The notes beneath the pieces are model-generated. The model made no database searches, had not been told where the DNA came from, and saw nothing but the letters and a program-made list of their open reading frames with translations. This document shows, piece after piece, positions 1 to 11,142 of a DNA stretch of 64,000 nt (positions are counted from its first letter, which is position 1; every line of letters starts with the position of its first letter). Source of the stretch: Apoda limacodes (lineage: Eukaryota > Arthropoda > Insecta > Lepidoptera > Limacodidae); assembly GCA_946406115.1 (NCBI GenBank), contig OX291558.1, positions 15,430,205 to 15,494,204 on the forward strand. Reading direction: 5' to 3'. A program made the translations under genes and the position numbers.

Positions 1-82
1 TAAAAATGCAACTACAATTTCAAAAAAAATTACCAGGTACTGTATAAAAATCAAGTTTTTGATTTTAAATTTGTTCTTTCAG

Positions 83-3000
83 ATGACAGCATTGGGCTCT
101 TCCAACAAATTCACACTGTGAATGTTCCAATAATCAGCAATGCTGAGTGTCGAGCCGTATACGGCGATGCTGTTCAGAACCATACACTGTGTACTGATGG
201 GACTCATGGTGGTCCTTGCGGAGGAGACTTTGGCAGTCCTCTAACTGTCAACAGCAATGGCAGAAGAGTTCTGGTAAGTATACAAATGTATTTTTCTCAA
301 TAACATGCTACGATATGCGACCATATCTTGCACAAGCTTCTTTGGGATAAATCGTACTTGCAGTACAGTATCAAAGAGCGACCCGCAATATTTTAGCCGT
401 CCGCTCGAGCGCTTGAACGGTCAAATATGAAATTTGAAAATGGAACGAATTTATTGAAACCCGAAAATTGATAACTGAAATTTTAACTATTAAAACATGG
501 TTAAGCGAAGCGATGGCTGATTCATGTGTCATACTCGTGAACGGGTGCCGCCTGTGGAGGCTGGTCTGCTCTTGCAAACTTCTTTGTATTCTTAGTATTT
601 AGTCTTACTTTTTTGTTTTGTTTATTAATACTGTAAGACATTGATTATTCCTTAGTGATGAATACATAAACTGTCTTTTGTTTATATTAGATACTTTTTT
701 ATGTTGTGCTTGTGCTTTATATTTCATGTTTTTTTATGTTTGTAATAGAAAGTGTCCTTTTATGATAGGGAGGGCATTTTCCAATATTTTAATTGGACGC
801 TGTAAGAGAAAGGGAGAAAATAAATGCCCTTGCTGAGTTTCTTGCCGGTTCTTCTCAGTACAAGGTCTCCCGCCCTGTAGACTTACGAACCGATGGCGTA
901 GTGACATTCATAAGTGCTCAATTATTGTAGCCTAAACTGAATAAATTAAATTGAATTTGAATTTGAATTTGAATTTGAATAACTCATCAAGTTTTATTTG
1001 AAAACAAGCACAAGAAAAAAATGCGCCATGAAATTAATTTAAGAAATTAAAAAATAAATCGACATTTGAACGCGGCAAATTGGCGGGAAAAATTACCTAA
1101 ACTGTTTTTATTACAGTTGACAATATATTTAGATTTTTTACACGCATGTTGGAGAAAAACACTATACAAGTCTTTGCCACAACTGAGCAGAGCAAACGGA
1201 TTCTGTGATGCGTGCCTCGGCTATGCCTCAACCAGCAAACTTATCATCGCCCGGTTATGCTGCGTTTGCGGGTTGGGCGCGGCAGTTGTGTATGTGTGTT
1301 ATAAATAAGAGTTATGGGCAAATTTAATATGATTTAAATAAGTTAGTCCACTCTGGATTCTTCAGAAATATTGATTTTAGTATTCTGTACATAGGCAATG
1401 AGATAAAATACTAAAAACAGAACATTTGTGACTTCGTTTTCCGCTTGTCTGCTAGTCTGTCTGTCAAGAGTTTTTATTTAAGGAATACCTAGAGTTTCCA
1501 AGCTAGGAGGCGTTCATAAATTACAAACATAAAAAATGACAACATACATACTTCTTCTTGGCACAAAAAAAGCTTAGGATTTTAGTATTTATTGACTAAC
1601 TGTAGCATACATAATCCAAATTTACAAAAAGTTACGCTTGTGGGGAGTTTACATTACAAAGTTGACAAAAAAATGCCTTTTTTTATAATTATTTATGGAC
1701 GGTCTATAAAATCAATATTTATACCTACGCTTGTCCTACAACTCTTTCTTCAAGTAGTATCAGAGAATCCAGTTGAGCTAAAATTTGGCACATGAATAGT
1801 TTACCCCGGAAAATTTAAAAGCGCGGGTATGTACCTCACGTTGCACGTAGGCAAACGATAGCTACAGACAAGACTTGCTACGGCAAACTTTTATTACCCG
1901 ACTATGCGATGCAAAAGAAGCGTAATGTGTTTATAAGCCTATGTATGTATGTTATTTTTGTTCCTTAATGGCGCTCTACAGACCAAACACATAGAACGAT
2001 TTTGATGATTCTTAATAAATAAACGCCATATTGCAAAAATTAAAAAAAAAAGTTTACGAACTATGTCAAGTAGGGTATGATTGAACAGGTGTTTTAAAAT
2101 CATCTTTTGATCTTTTGAAATCTTTTTGAATTCTCTTATCATTTTTCAATATGAATGCGGTCATTCATATTGAAAAATATGAAAGAATCTTTACCGATTA
2201 AAAGATGGTCAGCAACCATTCTCACCTTAATCTTTTTTTTTATACCACTAAGGTGGCAAACAAGCTTAAGGTCCGCCTGATGGTAAGCGGTCACCGTAGC
2301 CTATGGACGCTTGCAACATCAGGGTATCACTTGCGCGTTGCCGACCCTTCAGGAATCTAATAACTTCTTTCTTGAAGTACTCCATACTGTAGCCCTTGCA
2401 GAAAACTATTTCATACTTATGTTGAATAATCAATAGTTTAGATCACCGCAAGCTACTTAATTATCTCCATAATATTAACTCCTACAGTAAATTGTCAAGA
2501 ATGTGATATTTACCGTCGTGTAATTCTGAACAAAAAGTGTCAATTTTATTTTTAATAAAAACCTAGACCGGCTCAAATCATCTCAAAAATGGGTCCCAAC
2601 TGTTAAAGTATCTATGTTCCGCATTAGAATTAATCAATTAGACTTATGTTCTCTTTTCAGTTTTTATTAATAGTTATTTTTTTACACAGTTGGGTTTTTT
2701 TATTTTTTTATTTATTTATTTTTATTTAAATAACTGCCTGAACAAAAATGCTTCTAATATATTATCTAATTTATTTTACCAGTAATTTATTAGATAGCGT
2801 TCATAATACGGATTAGATACTTGTAGATTTGTAGATCGATAATAAAGAACGTGAGATATATCGTGTAGTAACATAATCAGATACAAAGAAGTTATTATAG
2901 GATTTAATTACTTTGTGTTATATTATCTTTTACAACTTTCCTGGCGGTGACTCACCTTCAGGTTCGAGACTCACGCGGGTTGAAGGGACGCCCCCGAGAT

Positions 3001-4530
3001 TGACAACCCAAGCCGAGTCTCCCCCCGCGGGGAGCCCTTGAGCGTTTGGCGCTATACGGGCTGAGGCTCCTTCAGATACTCGCCCAAAAAAGCCCGGTGA
3101 AGCAGTAATGCCTGCAACAGCCAAATGCATAATCAGTCAGAAAAAAAATACAACTAGTATTTTTAAGCGGCTATTCTACCTAAAATATATTTTTTTTTGG
3201 CACATATTGTTCTGGGTCCACTAGGACTGACTAAAATTTAATGACTGTATTCTTCGGGGTATGGACCATAATCGTTTCCGTATGGTTCGAGCACTGACAA
3301 ACGCGAAAACACGATTAATAAACTTTTGTTGGACAAAAAAAAACTCTTTTGACGTGACAACGTCTTATAAATTGGTTTGCCGGGTGACACTTCAAGAAAC
3401 TGCGTTACGCTCCGCTCACGTTATGCGCTCACAATGAGAGCGAGTGAGAGGCACGCGGCATGGTTAGCCCGCCTAAGAGCGAGAGAGACAGACATAAAAA
3501 GTGAAAGGCACAAGTTGTCACGATTCCGGACGGTTGTCCGACACTAATTTTTTTTTAATGTTTTGGCAAAGAAATCTTCAAAGTTCTAAGTGCTATAAGT
3601 TTACAACTTTACTAAAGCATAGGCTTAAAACTTCACAAAAAGCATTTGGTAACAATGATGTATATGTATAGTAAACTTTTAATCTATTTGATGTATTTCA
3701 ATGAAAATGTCAGTTTCTCTTTATAATGAAGAGTAATGTGTACAAAGTCAATTAATTATGGAAACCTAAAAGTGAAAGATGGTTGATGGCTGGTTTTTAT
3801 TATTGATATATTTATCTATTTGATTGACCTCAAGACTAAATTCTAAAAATAATTAGGATGACCTACCACAAATACTTAAAAAAGGAAATTCCTAAAACCT
3901 CAGATTATGGAACATATTCGGATTTTCTTGGACCAATCCTTAAATTAATATGTAACCAATTTTTGTGTTAATACTTCCCTATACGTAAAAAAAAATCCAA
4001 ATGGGTTTATATATGAGGGAGTTGTGTAGTAACAAACATTGAAAAAAAACATTCAACCGAATTGATAACCTACTCCTTATTTGAAGTCGGTTAAAAACAG
4101 GCTAATTGAGAACCTACTTTTTTAAAGTCCGTTAAAAAGGAGCCTGTGATCCATTATGTTCACATTGTAGGTACTTGTTACTCATAGTACGCAACCTTTT
4201 TTTTCGAATACGTATTTGAAAATTTGCTGCAATTGAAATAAAATGAAATAAAAACATTTAAAATCTCGCTGTAATTTATGTAAGAAAAATAAATACACAG
4301 GACAGTTTTACTCTTAGATTACGTAAACCTATCTGTATTTCATATGTATAAATAATCCTAGTGTAGACGCAAGCTATGATATTTGTGATTTTTTTTAATG
4401 TTATTGACTAAAACAAACCTTTTTTTTACAGATTGGTATCGTATCTTTCATTGCGGAATCCAGCTGCATAGGCCGACCTGCTGGATACACGAGAATGACA
4501 GAATTTCTTTCTTGGATTCATTCGAACTAA
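83..4530 (+). CDS. Chymotrypsin-like serine protease homolog, 3' part (partial; catalytic Ser replaced)
   Basis: Two exons are visible: 83..273 and 4432..4530 (stop TAA), with AG/GTAAGT and AG splice sites and phase-0 joining. Upstream exons lie outside the window. The first exon encodes the C-terminal half of an S1 (chymotrypsin-fold) domain, closely matching exon 4 of the intact gene at 17238..25052. The final exon encodes the last strand and C-terminal helix (IGIVSF...YTRMTEFLSWI). The GDSGGP motif reads GDFGSP: the nucleophilic Ser is Phe (codon TTT at 229..231) and the next-but-one Gly is Ser (AGT at 235..237). There is no frameshift or stop and splice sites are intact, so I read it as a secreted, non-catalytic serine protease homolog rather than a pseudogene, but a recent pseudogene is possible. 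The family is secure; whether His and Asp survive cannot be seen. Confidence 0.85.
760..980 (+). repeat. Non-LTR retrotransposon 3' end with TTGAAT tail
   Basis: A GC-richer block (about 830-900, including a 'cttgccggttcttctcag' phrase) is followed by an AT-rich segment and five exact TTGAAT units at 951..980. The phrase recurs in weaker form near 6890-6930 and 62140-62180. A simple-repeat tail after such a block is typical of a 5'-truncated LINE or SINE copy. It sits inside the intron of the protease homolog. The family name is not resolved. Confidence 0.5.
2228..2412 (-). repeat. 5'-truncated jockey-like LINE 3' end (family A)
   Basis: On the minus strand this reads as the C-terminal end of a LINE ORF2 plus 3' UTR, ending in the conserved 'ccaccttagtggtata' followed by an A tract (T tract on the plus strand at about 2233). 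The same tail closes the longer LINE copy at 15296..16322, which identifies the family. More than ten short copies lie in the window. Confidence 0.75.
2930..3150 (-). repeat. GC-rich dispersed repeat with coding potential, copy 1
   Basis: A sharply GC-rich island in AT-rich intron sequence. Its minus strand has an open frame of 66 codons (3130..2930) that closely matches the minus frame of the second copy at 7500..7700. It is probably the end of a retroelement. I do not recognise the product. Confidence 0.55.
3160..4425. other. Intronic AT-rich sequence
   Basis: The rest of the 4.2-kb intron of the protease homolog. A 'gaagtcggttaaaaa' motif near 4083 recurs (14950, 47960) and is a mark of old dispersed repeats. 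No coding exon is seen. Confidence 0.5.
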
Positions 4531-4630
4531 ATCATCGTACAAGAACCATAATAGATTTCCAAATAAGTTTTCGAGACATATTTTTGTAATTTATTTTATG
4601 ATCAATTATATTAATATTATGTCTGTTGGT

Positions 4631-4636
4631 AATAAA
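4631..4636 (+). promoter_or_regulatory. Polyadenylation signal of the protease homolog
   Basis: AATAAA lies 100 bases after the stop codon of the upstream protease homolog, on the same strand. Confidence 0.55.
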
Positions 4637-4639
4637 ATG

Positions 4640-5655
4640 AGACTACTTTTTTAAACTTAAACATTGAATTTAATTTTTACACATGCCTCTTTATCGTTTT
4701 TTTTTTTTTTGATATATTTTTTACTTAAAAATATTTAAACTACGTAGATACTACTCAAGGGGCTCGTAGTCCAGTAGCATTCGTCTATCAGAAATGATAT
4801 ATAAAGATATCACGGTTCAGAATGTATACATCGAGACCTCCCATTCAATACTAAACACGACACAGTTTAACAACTTTTCAAGTTCAATGACATCATATAT
4901 AAACGAGCAATTCTTGTACATATAGGATGAATAAGAAACGGCTTTAACGATTTCGATAAAATTTTGTAGTAAGATAGGGTTTTGTTTTTAAGTTTATGAT
5001 TTTTGACAAAAAAAAAGGCTTTAAAATATATCAACCAAGGTCGTCGCACAGATACTTTTATTTTTATGCGCCGTATTAGATTTTGTGATATGTCATAACA
5101 TTTTGAGCCCATGACATGTTGAGCACTAAAACAAAACAAACAAAAACATAGGAGCTACATGGTAATACCTTCATAAACATGCTAACAAAAAAACATACGT
5201 AGACTTCTTGATTGTACATTTTTTTTCAATACAGTTGCTCATAAAGTCTTTTTTTCGCAAACAAAAATTTATATTTAACATTTTTTGGCTGTACGTAGGG
5301 CAGACCTTTGCCTTGTAAAAAAAACCAAGAGCTAAGAAGAAGAATATCAACATTTACTTGAGTAGAGAATAAATTAAAAATAGTTTATACTCGTACTTAT
5401 GTTTAACTTTTACTCCCTCGCATATGCATTGAAAAACGTTGTATGATACGTACCTACGCGTGAAGGGTTATTTCGAATGCGTGCCTTTAAATTTACTTAC
5501 ACTATATACTATTATACACTTATTCGTAATAAAATAATAATTTACCGCATTTTTATCATAAATATCTATTATTTACCAATGCTACATTTACGTTACGCTA
5601 CATCTCGATAAAACAAAAAAATGGTTAGAGTAGGGCCTATAAAGCAAGCTATATC
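4640..5655. other. Intergenic, nothing recognised
   Basis: Very AT-rich sequence with only short chance ORFs and homopolymer tracts. No exon, RNA gene or repeat end recognised. Confidence 0.5.
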
Positions 5656-5659
5656 CATT

Positions 5660-6488
5660 AACATGGGGGATATCATTTGCAAATAGTTTTTTGTATTTTA
5701 AAATATCTTTATGGCCATATGTCGCACGCTAGCGCTCGACATGCATCGAGTGGTCGGTAGCAGTAGAGATGGGATGTCGCACGGAAAGTGGTATGAAAAA
5801 GAGTCAGAATTATTAATATAATTGACAGCTAAATAGCTTTGATTTATGTGGGAGTAAGGGGGGAGTATCGAAAACCCCCTTTTAAAAAAATCAGTCACAA
5901 AAAAATGCTAGTATCGATGGACCTTATCGATCATCGAAATGGGAAGTTATAAAAAAAAACCCCTTATCAAAAAAAAGGGGGTGCAAGAGGGGTTTTTTTG
6001 ACGAGCCCTCTTATTTTAGGGGAGTCATCGTAGTCATTAAAATGGTGAATTATGTAGACCCCTTTTTGTAAAAAAAAGAGGGGTCGCAAGAGGGGTTTTT
6101 GTGACCCCTCTTATTTTATTTTAGGGGATTCATAAATTCCTTAAAAATGGGAAATGATATGGACTCTTTTTTGAAGAGGGGTTGCAATAGGGGTTTCTGT
6201 GACCCAAAAGGCATAAGAAAGGGGAATCATATGAACCCCTTTTTCAAAAACAAGGGGTATTCCCTACAACTTCCCATTTTGATATATATTGCTCCCTCCC
6301 CCCAAAATACAATACTATTTAGCCTCAATCACTAATTCTGACTCCTTTTCATATCACTTTCCCCCCATCCCATCCCATCTCTACTGCTACCGACCACTCG
6401 ATGCATGTCGACCGCTAGCGTACGACAGATGCCTAAAAAAAGGTTTTAAGAATACGAAAAACTATTTGCAAACTATATCCGCCATGTT
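5660..6488. mobile_element. Foldback/MITE-like element with long imperfect inverted arms
   Basis: The left arm (5660..about 5850) and right arm (about 6290..6488) are imperfect reverse complements. Shared blocks include 'tttgcaaatagttttt', a GCTAGCG motif beside CGACATGCATCGAGTGG, and a 'tagcagtagagatggga' block. Between the arms lie about three degenerate units of roughly 100-115 bases, each pairing CCCCTTTTT-type and AAAAAGGGG-type tracts around a 'gcaagaggggttt' core, so the middle also folds on itself. No transposase frame is present. A target duplication was not identified. Confidence 0.65.
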
Positions 6489-7234
6489 TTTTTTTACTTA
6501 CCTAGTTCAAACTAGGTGATTTATTGACTAAAACAGTTACCGCGATTAACAATCAATTAAACCATGAGTAAATCAATAACACATATCTGGAATTCGAGAT
6601 TATCTCTGTCAGCACGAGAATCAGGCCCCTATCCAGATAAGGCTTAAGAAAACAGATAAATCGTTTAAAGGACAATGTATCCGCTTATAAAATAAAATCC
6701 CTGCAGAATTATGTCAATTAAACTTAAAAAAATTCAAAATTTTTGTAAAACAGGAACTTGTCGAAAAGCTTATTACCCAATTCAAGAATACCTTGATGAG
6801 GAAAATGTATGGTATTAAATATTTTTTGTTAACATAATTTACTCGATAATTTATATCGATGACTCAAAATTAAAATAGTGACTGCTGGAGAGTTTCTTTC
6901 GCCGTTTCTTCTCACCAGAACGCTATTTTGGCATTTGAACTAGTAACTTATAGTTTATTGACTTCAAAAAGTCATATGATATCCTATTTTTTTGTATTTA
7001 ATTTAACGACACCTCAATGGTCAAAATATGATAACTTGCCAAGGAGCTCCACGGGAACATACTAATATGAACATACATACATTCATAGACCGGTAAAATC
7101 ATAATCCTCCGTAAATGGGTAAAAATAATTTAATTCCAGATATTTTTGTCGATATTAATATATGAAAATGCAATGTTAATATTAGCCAGTTGATTGGGTA
7201 CCTAAGCCGATCGTCAAATATGGAAAAGAAATTA
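6489..7234. other. Intergenic, nothing secure
   Basis: AT-rich. A short 'ctggagagtttctttcgccgt'-type block near 6885-6930 resembles the LINE-tail block at 830-880. No gene seen. Confidence 0.4.
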
Positions 7235-7705
7235 TCATATAACTGAGCAGATTATTATATGAAACCCCCCAACACCCGACCGACCTCGGCATGGTCGTAA
7301 AACTCGGCACGTACTAACGGCCCCAGATGACGGTCTCGCTGTCCGGATAGCGTGATTAGTCTCTACGACCTCCCCGAATAGGGACTCTCCCTTCACACGA
7401 CGCTGACGTCCCCGAGTTCGTCGGCGCCCGAACGGATACACGAGGTATCAAAGAGTGCCGGGGCGCTTCTCGACTCCACTCAATCGGAACTGCACCCGCG
7501 TAACGGGGAACTCCCCTCCTGGCTCACCTTTGGGTTCGAGACTCACGCCGGTCGAAGGGACGCCCCCGAGAGCTACAACCCAAGCTGAGGAGCCCTTGAG
7601 CGTTGGGCGCTATACGGGCTGAGGATTCTTCAGATACTCACCAAAAAAGCCCGGTGAAGCAGTAATGGCTGCAACAGCCAACTGCATAGTCAGTTCAGAG
7701 AAAAA
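7235..7705 (-). repeat. GC-rich dispersed repeat with coding potential, copy 2
   Basis: A longer relative of the repeat at 2930..3150. Its minus strand has a 68-codon Arg-rich open frame (7441..7235) and, beyond an interruption, the segment shared with copy 1. The GC content contrasts sharply with the flanks. It may be a retroelement end; rRNA was considered and not supported. Confidence 0.55.
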
Positions 7706-7968
7706 AGAAAAATATATGAAACTTGACTGGAACGCTCCGCATCTATGTCAACACAAGAGAAACTGAACCTAACCTGAAATACATGACTTATACAGTGCGA
7801 TTTCTATTCCTTTGTTTTCCATACTTGGCGATCAGCCTAGGCGTCCAATTAACTGGCTAATTTAACCAGATGGCTGTGATATGTCTAAGTCAGTCATCTT
7901 CAAACGGCTGCGTTTTAATACACCAAGTTGTTAAACTTTGAGTGATTCTAGTTTAATAAACTATCGGC

Positions 7969-8215
7969 TCAAAACCAACCCCTGTGTCTGGGGGGTGTGG
8001 CGACTCGCGGTTGACCACTCTCAAAACAACCCCCTGTGTCTGGGGTGTGGCGACTCGCGCTTGACCACTCTCAAAACCACCCCCTGTGTCTGAGGTGTGA
8101 CGACTCGCGCGTAACCACTCTCAAAACCACCCCCTGTGTCTGGGGTGTGGCGACTCGCGCTTGACCACTCTCAAAACCAACCCCTGTGTCTGGGGGTATG
8201 TCGACTCACACTTGA
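7969..8215 (+). repeat. Five tandem 50-bp repeats at the outer edge of the left arm
   Basis: Five consecutive units of about 50 bases share 'tcaaaacca', 'ccctgtgtctgggg' and 'tggcgactcgcgcttgacc'. Units 2-4 are nearly identical; unit 5 is diverged (cgactcacacttgacc) and joins the arm. The right arm ends with only two full units and part of a third (12520..12644). Such subterminal arrays are plausible protein-binding or replication-slippage sites. Confidence 0.85.
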
Positions 8216-9770
8216 CCAAAACTACCGCGTGACGTCACAGTGGCTCCTGTATATAACTTGTCTCTAGTTTTGTTATGTAATTACATCATTATCGTAATGG
8301 GTCTATCATGTTTTTCCCCGTTCATAATTAAGTTATTCCTATTTAATTACAATGATGTTGGTGGTGACATTCCAAAAACTAGTCCCCCGAGGGTGTATCT
8401 CAAGATTTTAGGGGTGTGTCCACTCACGCTTTACAAAAACTTAACCTGGAGACGTGTCGGTTCACGCTTGATATGACTTGACATGTTATACCTACCGAAA
8501 AATCTTCAATTCAAGTCGGTCGAAGTTTATAGAGTAAAGCCGATAATAGTGTTAAAGATTTACAACTAGCTTCGACGTCAACATCTTTCAATACAACTCG
8601 TACACAGGACATGATGTGTCAAATGTGTGATTTACAGGTTAACCAAAGATTCTATGCTCAGCACTTACGATCTAAGAAACACAAATAGAAATGTCTTATT
8701 CCTAATCATAATTTACTTTATGTGTCTGTTATATCACTCGTGAAGTATTTATACCATCAATTGAAGAATCAATACTATTTTATTATTCATGCAGATTTTG
8801 ATCAGGAAACAAAAGATTTAAAAAATTCTTTTGAATTTTTAAATTTGACTGTTAGGAATAGATTAAAATTGGTGAATTAGAAAATTATTCAGAACCTTTA
8901 AGTGATGACATTAAAAATAAAATGTGTAATGACACACAGTGATTAAAAAAAAAAGAAAATGGTAGACCTTAAAAAAAAAACAGTTCTTAGAAATGCATGT
9001 TAATAAGTTCAATCCCTTACGGGGATCTTCGTATATTCGTAAAAATGTTTTAAGTGGACTATATCCTGCAAATACACATTCCGATAGGGTATCATCATAC
9101 TTGAGGCATCAAAATAAACTAACGTTTAATAATATTCAGTTCCCAATCAAATTATCTGATATACCCAAGGTAGAAAAACAAAATGACATTAGCATTAATA
9201 TGTTTGAATTAGAGTTTAACAAAGAAAAAAAAACTTTACAAAATGTTCTAATTAATTACGAATTAACTTATTATTTTTAAACAATGGTTGAAATGGTCAT
9301 TATTGTATTTATCACGCTTGGTAAATAAACAAATAACAAATCGAAATGACGCTATTCATATCTGGGCCGGTTGCCGTATCTATTTTTAATCTAAAGTTAA
9401 TTTAATTAATCACCAGAAACATGACTGTGCTCAAATTGTTACTGAATAACTAGGAATTCATAAAAAAGAAAAATATTGGTTTAATAGGGAAACAAATAAT
9501 GATGAAATCTATTTTGATAAATTTCAAAGAATATTAAAATTACATTTTATTATATATGCAGACTTTGTAGCTCATTTAAAACCCGTCACCTATTGTATCC
9601 CTGATCCATCGAAGTCATATACGTAAACAATACATGAACATGTAGTTTGTTCTTATGGATACTATATAAAATGTTCATATGATGATAAACTGTCATATAC
9701 AGAACATACTCAGAGCCTAATTGTACAAAAATGTTTGTGGAAAGCATTAACAAAGATATTAGCAATATAC
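8110..9770 (+). repeat. Left arm of the large inverted repeat
   Basis: Matches the reverse complement of 11143..12644 almost base for base. Both arms carry the same 78-codon open frame (8240..8476 plus; 12511..12269 minus, which starts two codons earlier) and the same stop codon after the zinc-finger remnant (TAG at 8686..8688). It therefore copied after, or was homogenised after, the coding frame had decayed. The 78-codon product is hydrophobic at its N-terminus and not recognised. Confidence 0.85.
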
Positions 9771-10930
9771 ATAGGATAAATTGTTTTCAAAAACGTCCAC
9801 TTTCATTAACTAATGAAGAGAAGGAATCTATAAGACAATCGCAATTATGTTATATTAGGTGATGAAATCACAGAAGACTATGACTGGAATACTAGTAATT
9901 TTAGAGGTGTTAGTCACAAAGTATCGTGTTCCATTTTTCATTCCTATTCTATTTCACAATCTAAAAAAATATGATGCTCATTTTATTGTTCATGCTTTGA
10001 ATTTTAAAGATTGAGAAATAAAAATAATTCCGCAAAATAAGTAAACATTTCATTCTCATATAAACCTTATATGTCGTATAGTTCATTTGCGGTTTTTAGA
10101 TTATTTTTAATTTATGATCTACTAGAGTTTAGATACATAGAATATTATATAAAGACCAATTTTCACAATTAAGAAATCAATTACAAACGAAAATGATTTT
10201 AATAAACTTATTAGGAAAGCTGATTTTCTTCATGAATTTGTTAATTCTTATGAGTCCTTAAAAATTACATCTCTTCCAAATCAAGACGCTTTCTTTAACT
10301 CTTTAATACCAGTGTATCAAATTATAATTATAAACATGCTCAAAACGATGTCAGCCCAATTTAAATGTAAAAATATGTTGGAATATTCCAATCTATATTT
10401 AAGAACTTATGTAATGCTACTCACTGATATTTCTGATAACTTTAATTTTTTTTTATATCTAATGTGATATAATTGTAATTATTTTTTTTTTTCTTTTTAC
10501 ACTAAGCTGTACACCTATCTATAATATATTTTTGCCACGGAAAATGAGCTCTATTTTAAAATTAACCTGTAACCTTAAGTACCCTGAACATTTACATGAT
10601 CTTAATTCAGATTTACCTTTATGCCCTGAAAAACATTGTAAACGGTTACAGTAAAGATAAGAAATTAGTATCAAATTTTTATAATAAAACTAAAATATAA
10701 TTTACCATAGAAATCTCAAACAATGTTTACAACTTACTATGTTTTACAGTTTAAGCATAGTCCTTAGTTAAAATATATATAGATTTAAATACACAAGTAA
10801 GAATTACAGCTAAAAGTGACTGAAAAAGATTTTTATAAATAATACATTCTTTGGTAAGACTATGAAAAATTTTGAAAAACGTGTATTTGTGAAAAAAAAA
10901 AGATATTTATTTGGAGAATTATAAGTCGTG
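8590..10930 (+). pseudogene. Decayed viral/Polinton-type DNA polymerase B
   Basis: Fragments in different frames keep the order expected of the organellar/viral PolB family (DNA_pol_B_2 type). A zinc finger Cys-x2-Cys-x11-His-x5-His lies at 8617..8682 and ends in TAG. An N-terminal stretch beginning FNPLRGSSYI is open at 8993..9280. A segment near 9864-10010 resembles the FRGVSHK...FH region. A segment near 10340-10445 resembles the exonuclease-side LYLRTYVMLLTDI block. Segments near 10590-10620 (YPEHLHDLNSDLP) and 10850-10900 (FGKTM-like) come from the palm side. Many stops and frameshifts break it, and the DTD catalytic motif region was not found. Not functional. Assignment rests on motif order rather than a database search. 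Confidence 0.65.
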
Positions 10931-11142
10931 TCTATGTATTACAAAATGTAAATATTTCACGTGCAGAATTCGAAGTGTGAAACATACTATTTTACACAAA
11001 AAAATAAATAAACTTGTTGTAGACTTATAGTTCTCCAACTAAATCTCTTTTTTTGTCACACTTTTCGTAAAAACTTTAGATGCGGCAATAACTTCAAGCA
11101 ATTATAAGTCTACAACAAGTTTCATTAATTTTTGTGAAGACT

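Noticed and set aside
1066..1308. 80-codon frame in the intron of the protease homolog
   Set aside because: No domain, no splice context, and no relation to protease coding sequence.
2930..3150. rRNA or conserved host exon in GC-rich island
   Set aside because: A second copy at 7235..7705 shows it is a dispersed repeat, and no rRNA core motif was recognised.
7969..8215. Regular 50-bp repeats as a CRISPR array
   Set aside because: Units are contiguous with no unique spacers, and the setting is an animal genome with a mobile element.
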